Assembly: GCA_958430865.1 (NCBI GenBank) | Contig: CAUDNR010000798.1 | Coordinates: forward strand, 13,498-24,108 | DNA from: Entrophospora sp. SA101 | Taxonomy: Eukaryota > Glomeromycota > Glomeromycetes > Entrophosporales > Entrophosporaceae | Length of the DNA: 10,611 nucleotides | Reading direction: 5' to 3' | Program-made: the position numbers and the translations under genes | Notes under the pieces: generated by a model | Told to the model about the DNA's origin: nothing | What the model saw: the letters and a program-made list of their open reading frames with translations, nothing else | Database searches by the model: none | In this document: piece after piece, positions 1 through 6,952 of the stretch | Position numbering within the stretch: position 1 is the first letter of the stretch | How the letters are laid out: each line of letters starts with the position of its first letter

Positions 1-19
1 ATTTATTTGTTTATCTGTT

Positions 20-614
20 ATAGTATGATCAAATAAATTTTGGATTTCCAATTAGACATTTTAAAAAAATATAAGATTATCATTAATGATATTCTAAATT
101 TTTCTCTTTTTAAAAATATATGTACGTACCAATAATTAATTCAATTTAAAACTATCTATTATATTTGGTAGTGATTGCTACACAGTGAGGGAGGGTATGT
201 AAAAATTCGAATTTACTATTACTATAGATCTGCGGTGACCAGTAATTTTTTTTAATTGCTTTTTTAGGGAATAATAAAAATTGTTTATTTTTATAAAAAA
301 TATGTAAAAAAAAAAAATATGTAAAAAATGGATCACGGCATAAGATCATCATAAACAACGATATTCTTATTTTTTTTCTTTTTAAAATATATATACCAAA
401 TAATAATCACTTAATTCTATCCAATTAAATTTAATTAAAAATTCGAATATATTTGTAAAACTAAAGATAATATATACATATATAAGAAAGGTTCATAGTT
501 TTTTATACAAACAATTTCCTTATTTGTATTTCTTTAGTCAAGATTGACAAGTTTTTTCATAATGAACTGAACACAGACCTTCCATCCAAACTTAACTTAA
601 TGTTAAAAAAAAAA
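20..614 (+). repeat. Left arm of a long inverted repeat, ending in A10
   Basis: This stretch matches, as reverse complement, 5994-6276 joined to 8748-9047. The best part is 540-614, which pairs with 5994-6068 with about one mismatch plus a shared run of ten A (605-614, against T10 at 5994-6003). Over 420-614 I count roughly ten small differences by eye. Similarity starts abruptly near position 20 and stops right after the A10. I see no terminal inverted repeats and no coding capacity; open frames here are short and not conserved between the arms. The A-tail could mean a retroposed SINE-like unit, or just a breakpoint at a homopolymer. Relative to the other arm, about 30 bp near 328-358 is extra here, and a block of about 40 bp present at 8843-8886 is missing. 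No internal Pol III boxes were recognised. Confidence 0.85.
295..327. repeat. Short A-rich tandem duplication in left arm
   Basis: The unit AAAAAATATGTAAAAAA occurs twice back to back. It lies close to the position that corresponds to the pogo insertion site in the other arm, so alignment of the two arms is loose here. Confidence 0.6.
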
Positions 615-639
615 TAATAATTAATTAATTAATATTGTT

Positions 640-688
640 AAGGTGAATAAAAATTTCATTATTAATTAATTGGAAATTACTATCCATT
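640..688. repeat. 49-bp segment inverted relative to kinase copy 2
   Basis: This segment runs from AAGGTGAATAA to TATCCATT, starting 17 bp beyond the kinase stop codon (705-707). Its reverse complement matches 5157-5205 at 45 of 49 positions without gaps. The surrounding sequence (ATATTGTT before, AATATTCTAGAG after) is in the same orientation in both kinase copies. It therefore lies in the presumptive 3' UTR and is a micro-inversion between paralogues. Imperfect AATATT-containing inverted repeats flank it. Confidence 0.85.
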
Positions 689-704
689 CACGTTTTTTAA
701 TATT

Positions 705-1952
705 CTAGAGAAAAGAGTTAAAATCAAGACTATTTAATGAACTATCATTACTTGTATAAATTTTCAAGCTTTTAGACTTAACAATCTCTTCGTCTAATAT
801 TCTACTTGTATGATATGCATCTGGATGTGTTTTGTGTACTTGTTGCGAACCACCACCACCACCACCACCACTGCTGCTGCTGCTGCTATTGTTATCATTG
901 TTATTAAAATCAATTTCATGTTTTTTGATTTTAGAAAATTTGAATAATCTTTTTATTAAACTATCATTGTTACTACTATTATTTTTCAAACTTTTATTAA
1001 CACGAATTTCCTTATTTTTATTTGTAGCAAATGTCCAAAGTTCTCTAATAGTTGGTCTTTTTGATGGATCCACATCCCAACATCTCTGCATCATTTGCAC
1101 ATAATCATCAGGCATTCCAGGTAATATTGGTGGTCGTAAACCTTCTGCACATATATCAAAGATTAAATGATGATTGTGAGCTCTATCATCAAATGGTGGA
1201 TGACCTGCAAATATTTCCCACATTAACATCCCAACACTATAGATATCTGTCTCTTTTGTGTTCTTTATATTCTTTTTGCCTCTAAGTAGCTCGGGTGCAA
1301 CATATGATACAATTCCATAGATTTTATTTGATGACTTTTCATCAACTGGTCCACATAACCCCAAATCTGTAATATAGCAACCACCTCCTTGCAATAAAAT
1401 ATTACCACTATGTAAATCACAATGGATTAAATCTTTTTCATGTATACGACATAATGAATCGCATAAAGAAAGAAAGATTGTAATTCTGTCTTTTAATGTT
1501 AAATTTAAATGATTTTTTTGTAAATAATCCCTTAAATTTCCATCTGAATGATAGTTTAAAACCATTGCATAATTTCCATTATCTGGAAATTTAGTTATAC
1601 CAAAGCACTTAACAATCAGTGGTGATTTAATTTTACAATAATTCATTGCCTATTGAATATAAAATCAATTAGTATTATATAATACAGTATTGTTTTAATG
1701 ACAACTACCAACCTCATCAAAAAAGCCTTTTCCTGGATTACTTGAATCATTTAAACTTTTTAATACTACTGCGCACCTTGCTAAATAACTAAATTCCTTT
1801 TTATCTTCGTCATAATCATTTATTAATCCTCTTGCCCATCTAGCAGTAAAAATCGAACTAAATCCACCTTCAGTCAACTTTGTTACATCTTCAAATTGCT
1901 CAAAAGGTATCCATTCTAAAATATATTGTGAAGAGATGATTTTATTTGACAT
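705..1952 (-). CDS. TKL-type protein kinase, catalytic domain (2 exons; 5' part frameshifted)
   Basis: Exons are 1952-1713 and 1649-705 on the minus strand, giving 394 aa if translation starts at the ATG at 1952. Visible kinase elements: degenerate glycine loop LTEGGFSSI (about 27-34), VVLK lysine K65, helix-C glutamate near E80, catalytic loop HCDLHSGN (D158, N163), DLG instead of DFG (D175), APE (198-200), DIYSVG, and a C-lobe RCWDVDPSKRP motif typical of TK/TKL kinases. A low-complexity tail (Asn, six Ser, seven Gly) precedes a conserved HPDAYHTSRILDEE C-terminus. Expected activity is cytoplasmic Ser/Thr/Tyr phosphorylation; the substrate is unknown. The first glycine of the loop is absent, but the catalytic residues are kept, so an active enzyme is possible. 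The start at 1952 is uncertain, because homologous-looking N-terminal sequence continues upstream in other frames. Confidence 0.8.
846..900 (-). repeat. In-frame trinucleotide repeats coding poly-Gly/poly-Ser
   Basis: CAC/ACC repeats followed by CTG repeats on the plus strand encode seven Gly and six Ser on the minus strand, next to an Asn-rich stretch. The paralogous tract at 5363-5425 encodes five Gly and many Asn instead, so the linker after the kinase domain varies in length and composition between copies. Confidence 0.85.
1650..1712 (-). other. Spliceosomal intron in kinase gene (63 nt)
   Basis: The donor is GTTGGT (1712-1707) and the acceptor is CAATAG (ending at 1650). A near-consensus branch point, TACTAAT, lies at 1674-1668, about 20 nt before the acceptor. 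Splicing joins phase 0 to phase 0 and gives FFDE-AMNYCKIKSP, restoring continuity from helix C to the next strand. Without splicing, frame 1 hits a stop after VGSCH. The GTTGGT donor is unusual; the alternative GTAGTT donor would give a stop soon after the junction. Confidence 0.75.
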
Positions 1953-2322
1953 TGTTGAATAAAATCATCAATTATGTTATTTCCAGATGTCCAAGTGGTG
2001 AAAAGACTCTGTAATTGTAAACTAATACAATATTCACAGAACCTATCAGAGTATCTTATCAATTTACACTTGTTACATTGTTTTGGTTTGCCCTGTTTAT
2101 ATGTTGCATTATTTAATTCAAAATCATAAATAAACCATTCCTTACAATATTTTTTTCATTTTCAGAAAGCTCCTTGTTTTTTTTTACCAATGAAAAAAAA
2201 TAATCTTTTATACTTTCTTCATTAGAATTAACTGCTGCATTGCTATACATTTCACCACAAATTTTATGTACAAAGTCCCTTCTTTCTGACGATAATGATG
2301 ATAATAGTTTAACATATGACAT
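1916..2322 (-). pseudogene. Frameshifted N-terminal region of the kinase gene
   Basis: Two overlapping frames continue the kinase upstream. From the ATG at 2322 a frame reads MSYVKLLSSL through SENEK, then shifts at a run of seven A (T run at 2150-2156). From 2146 a second frame begins with CKEWFIYDFEL and carries a CX2C-X9-CX2C module (CNKC...CEYC), then WTSGNNIIDDFIQ, and ends at a TAG (1918-1916). Near 1928-1933 it must shift again to enter the kinase frame at SQYILEWIPFEQF. Each shift would be repaired by one additional base; eight A at the first site would read EKKYCKEW. The paired cysteines look like a small zinc-binding ribbon (inference). I recall a similar Cys-pair plus WTSGN arrangement in front of Rhizophagus TKL kinases. 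Either the gene is decaying or these are sequencing errors. It lies directly upstream of, and overlaps, the exon starting at 1952. Confidence 0.75.
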
Positions 2323-2866
2323 TATATAAAAATATAATATATAAAATTCGACTTGGTGTTTTAATGAATAGAATGGTTTCTGTGCTACAGTTCCTTTCTA
2401 AATGTCGTAAATTTTATACTGTATCTTGTGTAAATTTTTTTTTTCATGTACCCAAATTTGACTTAAGACAATAATGCATCACAAATATTCAACTTTAGTA
2501 AACAGAATTGTTTTTTTCTTTTTTGCTACGCTGGCTTGAAAATGATTTTGAAATTTGAATAAAAATATTCTTCGTTTTACGAAAATGATAAATGGTAGTG
2601 ATTATTTTTTACATTGCTGTATCATGCGAATTCCGATCGCTATCTATTTGACAACCGAAAATTATCTATTTTTGTTCAAAACGTCAGGGTCGAGCGAAGC
2701 AGTTACTTAACCGAGAGGAAATCGTGATTCGCTTTAGACATTTTATTTTGCTGTTATTATTGCTATCGGTCAATTCAATGATCGATAAACAAACAATCTT
2801 GACCAATGGATGTTCTAAATAGGAAAATTTTATTTTTAATGAAATCCATTGATTAATCTTTGTAAA
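2323..2866. other. Gene-free region upstream of the kinase gene
   Basis: I see no credible coding region. On the minus strand the first bases above the ATG at 2322 are AT-rich (TATATTTTTATATAATG context), which could serve as leader or promoter, but no defined TATA box or factor site can be claimed. The open stretch on the minus strand at 2684-2986 has no recognisable domain and overlaps decayed repeats, so I do not call it a gene. Confidence 0.5.
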
Positions 2867-3112
2867 GGAAAAAAAGCTTAATAGATTTTTTTTTTTTAAC
2901 AATCTAAATTTGTGAATAACTTTAGATGTTTGCAAGAAGTTTATTTTTCTATAGCAATAGACTTGAAAAAAATCTATTCGATCCAATTGGTCCTTAATAA
3001 TAAATAGAGGAAAAGATCAGGACAAAAAGATCTTTTTTTTTAATTAGGAAAAAAAAAGCTCAGTTGATTTTTTTAACGATCAAATTCGTAAATAACTTTG
3101 AATCACATAAGG
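2867..3112. repeat. Two diverged direct repeats (about 65 bp)
   Basis: Positions 2867-2930 and 3047-3112 share the order GGAAAAAAA-GCT, a GATTTTTTT run, AAC, then ATC-AAAT and GTAAATAACTTT or GTGAATAACTTT, with about 75 percent identity by eye. A weaker third match (AAATTCGTGAACAATTT) follows near 3148. They look like relics of a tandem or dispersed repeat. A 14-bp palindrome, AAAAAGATCTTTTT, lies between them near 3025-3038. Confidence 0.6.
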
Positions 3113-3253
3113 GTTCTTCTTTGCAATGAATCTTTATTAAATTTATTAAATTCGTGAACAATTTCCCTTTGTATGTAATTTTTTATATAATTAAATAAAT
3201 TTTTTGATCAACGCAACAAATAAAAAGTATTGATATAATAATAATATTACTGG

Positions 3254-3670
3254 CTAATGTTGATGCTCCAAACTAATACATAGATACCTCGCATATGTGT
3301 AAAACAAACCATACAAAAGAACATTACGTGCCTTAACCCTCGAATTTGGATGCAACATAAAAAAGCAAAACCGATGCACTAATTTTCTTGTCGACGAGTG
3401 GGGATAGCGGGTCTATTTAAATGTTTTTGTTGTAATTTATTAGACTATTCGATCAATATACCATCTGGCCACGAAATAGTCTATTTTTATTAAATATTGC
3501 GTCATTGATCATTAATACATGATATTGGGCGTGCGATGGACAATTTCAGTGACATCCGGGATGTCATGATATTGGCCGTTGCGTGCCCATTATCTTATAC
3601 ATAGGATGCTAAGATATTTTGCATCCAATCCTAATTTTGATGCTCCGAATGAATATATATGAGTCATATG
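3254..3670. repeat. Diverged direct repeat pair
   Basis: CTAATGTTGATGCTCC (from 3254) and CTAATTTTGATGCTCC (from 3631) begin two similar stretches of about 40 bp that both end in CATATG. Between them are a hairpin with a 9-bp stem (TAGACTATT at 3441-3449 with AATAGTCTA at 3475-3483), a perfect palindrome TGACATCCGGGATGTCA (3550-3566), and a short direct repeat CATGATATTGG. This suggests an old, decayed element; I cannot name it. Confidence 0.5.
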
Positions 3671-4613
3671 ATTTATAATACTATGAAGCCAGTAAATATC
3701 ATCGCATTATAATCTGTATTTCATGAAACTCACCGCCACATTTTCGTTTTTTTGTGGAGAGCTGATGATGCGTAACAAACAAATTTTTTGTATAGTTATC
3801 TGCCTTTATTATTAAGATTTTCTGTAACCGGATTAATTGATAAGGATGTAATTGAAAAGCGAAAATTGTATTATTTAATGATCAACTTTATCATCACCAA
3901 CTTTTGTGATCGATTTATCTAATTCAACAATAAAAGAATTTAGCATTCTTTGAAGATTTAAAAGTGATAACAATAGAAATCAAAACCAAAATTTACAAAA
4001 ATATGCACCAAAACCTGTCTTATGTGCTATGTAAAAGTCGTTCTAAGTATCAGTATTGATAAACCTATTTTGCTTCAAACTCAGGCACTAAAGACAGTTC
4101 GAGCACATTATTTGATATTATTTCATATTATTATTGCACGTAGTTAACTTTAAAAGTAAAAAATTCGAAAAAAAATCAATTTAACATAACTCATATTTAT
4201 GTAAAGACAATTTGAGTGAAATGTAATAATAAAAGAATAGTTTTAATTTGTAAAAAGGAAGAGGCATTTTTATTTTGAAAGAAAATATACGGAAAAAACA
4301 AGTAGTAAAATTTCTAATTTCCCAGGATTATTCCTCTTGCATCATTGCAATATACATTCAATGATATAATAATTCTTTATCTATCCCCAGAACACACATT
4401 TTTACATAATTTGGAGCTTTTGATAATCTTATTTTATCATTATCATTATTGCTGTTTGTATCAAGTGTATTTATTTACTTGTGTCAGTAGTTTTACTTAC
4501 GTCAAGAGCTTTTACTTTGGTCAAATCATCAAAATAGCTCTGGTGAGAAGCTATCTTTAGTCAATACTTTAGCTACGTCAATGACTAAAGTCAAAAGTTT
4601 CGTCATATATCAT
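3671..4613. other. AT-rich intergenic stretch with no recognised gene
   Basis: No protein domain or RNA gene was recognised on either strand. The longest plus-strand open stretch here (4345-4560) has no recognisable features. A small hairpin (CTTTAGTCA at 4555-4563 with TGACTAAAG at 4582-4590) sits among several GTCAA/CTTTAGTC words, possibly remnants of a small repeat. Confidence 0.5.
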
Positions 4614-4673
4614 TAATTGTTATTACTATTATTTACTATTATTATTATAATATTCCACCATTATTATTATTTA
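4614..4673. repeat. ATT-rich imperfect microsatellite
   Basis: Runs of ATT/TTA triplets are interrupted by ACT and CCACC. Simple sequence only; no further function is visible. Confidence 0.6.
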
Positions 4674-4870
4674 ACGGTTCGGATAAGGTTTGGTTAATTC
4701 GAATCATTTGTTTTATTCGTTATGAATTGAGTATTCAAATTACATTGAAAGTTTATTGGAATAAAACCAAATAAAATGAATGATAATAATAATTTGAAGA
4801 TTAAATTCAAAACATTATTATAATTTAGCTTTGAAAAAACAAATAAGGATAAAATAAAAAGATAATAATA

Positions 4871-5053
4871 AATTTAGAGAATTGTTATTCGCACCTCCCA
4901 TTTTTGTTATTCGCACCCCTCCCATGACTAAGTGTAGTAAGCGACCAATGAATGGCTTTAAAATGTGATGATTTTATTGGTTCATCTTTGTCTTAGTCAC
5001 GGGAGGGGTGCAAATAACAAAAATGGGGGGTGCGAATAACAATTCCCTAAATT
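4871..5053. mobile_element. Fold-back MITE with about 60-bp terminal inverted repeats, TA target site
   Basis: The left end (4871-4933) and right end (4992-5053) are near-perfect reverse complements with about four mismatches, starting AATTTAG and running to GACTAAG. A TA dinucleotide flanks both sides (4869-4870 and 5054-5055), consistent with a TA target duplication as in Tc1/mariner/pogo-type elements. Each end holds a tandem pair of the motif TTGTTATTCGCACC followed by a C-rich block ending in TCCC, a subterminal repeat arrangement. The unpaired core is only about 60 bp and has no coding capacity. It is non-autonomous, and the source transposase is unknown. It lies between the two kinase copies, about 70 bp outside the end of the duplicated segment. 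Confidence 0.85.
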
Positions 5054-5156
5054 TATAATGGAGATTAAATTAGTCATTCATCGCATCTTTTCTTTTACTA
5101 TTGTTACGAGAATCTAATGTCTATTAATTAATTAATTGATATTGTTAGAAATAATT

Positions 5157-5205
5157 AATGGATAGTAATTTCCAATTGGTTAATAATGAAAATTTTAATC
5201 ACCTT
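5157..5205. repeat. Inverted partner of the 49-bp segment at 640-688
   Basis: This starts AATGGATAGTAATTTCC and ends AATCACCTT. It is the reverse complement of 640-688 (45 of 49 identical), while ATATTGTTA to its left and AATATTCTAGAG to its right keep the same orientation as in copy 1. Confidence 0.85.
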
Positions 5206-5215
5206 TGTCAATATT

Positions 5216-5993
5216 CTAGAGAAAAGAGTTAAAATCAAGACTATTTAACGAACTATCATTACTTGTATAAATTTACAAGCTTTTAGATTTAGCAATCTCT
5301 TCATCTAATATTCTACTTGTATGATATGCATCTGGATGTGATTTGTGTACTTGTTGCGAACCACCACCACCACCACTAGTAGTATTATTACTATTATCAT
5401 TATTATTATTATCATTATTATTTTTACGAATTTCCTCATGTTTATTTATAGCAAAGTCCCAAAGCTCTTCACTAGTTTGTCTTTTTGATGGATCCACATC
5501 CCAACATCTCTGCATAATTTGCACATAATCTTCAGGCATTCCAGGTAATATTGGTGGTTGTAAACCTTCTGCACATATATCAAAGATTAAATGATGATTG
5601 TGAGCTCTATCATCAAATGGTAGATGACCTGCAAATATTTCCCACATTAACATCCCAACACTGTAGATATCTGATTCTTTGGTGTTCTTCATGTTATTGC
5701 CTCTAAGCAGCTCAGGTGCAACATATGACACAATTCCATAGACTTTATTTGATGACTTTTCATCAACTGGTCCACATAATCCTAAATCTGTAATATAGCA
5801 ACCACCTGCTTGCAATAATAAATTACCACTATGTAAATCACAATGGATTAAATCTTTTTCATGTATACGATATAATGAATTGCACAAACATCTAAGGATT
5901 TTAATTCTGCCTTTTAATGTTAAATTTAAATGATTTTTTTGTAAATAATCCCTTAAATTTCCATCTGAATGATAGTTTAAAACCATTGCATAA
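5216..5993 (-). pseudogene. 5'-truncated TKL kinase copy (paralogue of 705-1952)
   Basis: Reading on the minus strand from NYAMVLNYHSDG, the copy contains the catalytic loop HCDLHSGN, DLG, VAPELLRG, DIYSVG and RCWDVDPSKR, then an Asn/Gly-rich linker and HPDAYHTSRILDEE. By eye it differs from copy 1 at roughly 20-25 of 185 residues. Everything before NYAMVL (glycine loop, VVLK lysine, helix C) is absent: sequence switches from AAATTATGCAATGG to the T10 end of the inverted-repeat arm at 5994. A TAA at 5275-5273 replaces an AAA codon and cuts off the last 19 residues; the ancestral stop remains at 5218-5216. Without the N-lobe lysine it cannot be a normal kinase. The remaining frame is open for 237 codons from an internal ATG at 5986, so the loss may be recent. 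Confidence 0.85.
5363..5425 (-). repeat. In-frame triplet repeats (Gly/Thr/Asn) in kinase copy 2
   Basis: ACC and ATT triplets on the plus strand encode Gly5, then Thr/Ser/Asn/Asp-rich residues on the minus strand. It is the counterpart of 846-900. Copy 1 additionally carries about 30 residues here (SLIKRLFKFSKIKKHEIDF region) that copy 2 lacks. Confidence 0.8.
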
Positions 5994-6276
5994 TTTTTTT
6001 TTTAACATTAAGTTAAGTTTGGATGGAAGGTCTGTGTTCAGTTCATTATGAAAAAACCTGTCAATCTTGACCAAAGAAATACAAATAAGTAAATTGTTTG
6101 CATAAAAAACTACAAACCTTTCTTTTATATATGTATATTATCTTTAGTTTTACAAATATTCGAATTTTTAATTGAATTTAATTGGATAGAATTAAGAGTG
6201 ATTATTATTGGTATATATATTTTAAAAAGGAAAAAAAATAAGAATTATATATTTACATATTACTGTATTATATATA

Positions 6277-6389
6277 CAGTCAACTCTCCATAAGTGCACC
6301 CTCCATAAGTGCACCCTCTCTATGTTCTGCACTGCACAGTCTTTTCCTGGTCCCGTTCATATAAAACCACCCTCTCTAAGTGCACTCCC
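6277..6389 (+). repeat. Left terminal inverted repeat and subterminal repeats of the pogo element
   Basis: The 15-bp unit CTCCATAAGTGCACC occurs as a perfect tandem pair (6286-6300, 6301-6315), followed by a degenerate copy and by CTCTCTAAGTGCAC (6372-6385). A block TGCACAGTCTTTTCCTGG with trailing TCCC (6333-6354) recurs in direct orientation near the right end. By analogy with CENP-B/pogo proteins these are plausible transposase binding sites (inference). Confidence 0.8.
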
Positions 6390-6952
6390 GTGACTTTCAC
6401 GTGACTGCGCCGCAATATGAAATCATTATTTATTTATTAGTGAGGAAAACATTAGTGTCATTTTTTAATGAATTTATTCCTAAAGTGGAGAAAGTAAGCC
6501 ATTGACCTTTTTAAAATTTTAACATTGATTTTTAATTTAGTAATTCCATGTACAATGATGTTTTAAAACATTGTAAAATAATAATTCAGGTAACAAGAAA
6601 ATAAAGAATTCTTTCTTTCTTTATTATAACAAATGATTAATTCTTTCTTTTTAATAGATGTAAATAATTATTAGAATAACAGAATAACAAACGGAATAAG
6701 AGAATAAGAGAATAAGAGAATAAGAATCCAGGTGACAAAGCTCTTATGTTTTATATAGTTGGAATTATTACATATAAAAAGGTAAAAGAAAAGTCATAAC
6801 AGATAAAATTAAGAATTTTAATAATTAAATCGAATTACACTTATTACTTTAAAAAAGAAAAATATCCAGTTATTATATATCAATCTTTGTTTACTGTAAT
6901 TGTTTTATATCATTAAGTCATTCGTATTCTTTTATAACTTCCAAATAAAAAA
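6390..6952 (+). promoter_or_regulatory. Transposase leader/promoter region
   Basis: No coding sequence lies between the terminal repeats and the ATG. An 8-bp tandem repeat (AGAATAAG or AGAATAAC units) occupies about 6673-6727. A TATA-like TATAAAAA at 6773-6780 lies about 175 bp before the start codon. A GTAAGC...TTTAG pair (about 6495-6540) could be a leader intron, but this is weak. The ATG context AAAAAAATGTC has A at -3. Confidence 0.4.

Noticed and set aside
152..358. Short frame in the left arm with similarity to a frame at 8680-8886
   Set aside because: Similarity is explained by the inverted-repeat arms; the frames are not preserved between arms (different ends, indels), so no coding constraint is evident.
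832..1285. Plus-strand open frames opposite the kinase exon
   Set aside because: Antisense shadows of the kinase coding sequence; proline and leucine runs are the complement of the Gly/Ser codon repeats.
2684..2986. 100-codon minus-strand open frame
   Set aside because: No recognisable domain, overlaps decayed direct repeats, and Lys/Ile/Ser/Leu-rich content is as expected from AT-rich DNA.
4345..4560. 71-codon plus-strand frame with hydrophobic stretches
   Set aside because: Composition is explained by T-rich DNA; no start context, partner exon or homologous copy seen.
5994..6003. Poly(T)/poly(A) as proof of retroposition of the arm
   Set aside because: Ten-base runs are frequent in this DNA, and no target-site duplication was found around either arm, so retroposition remains only one option.
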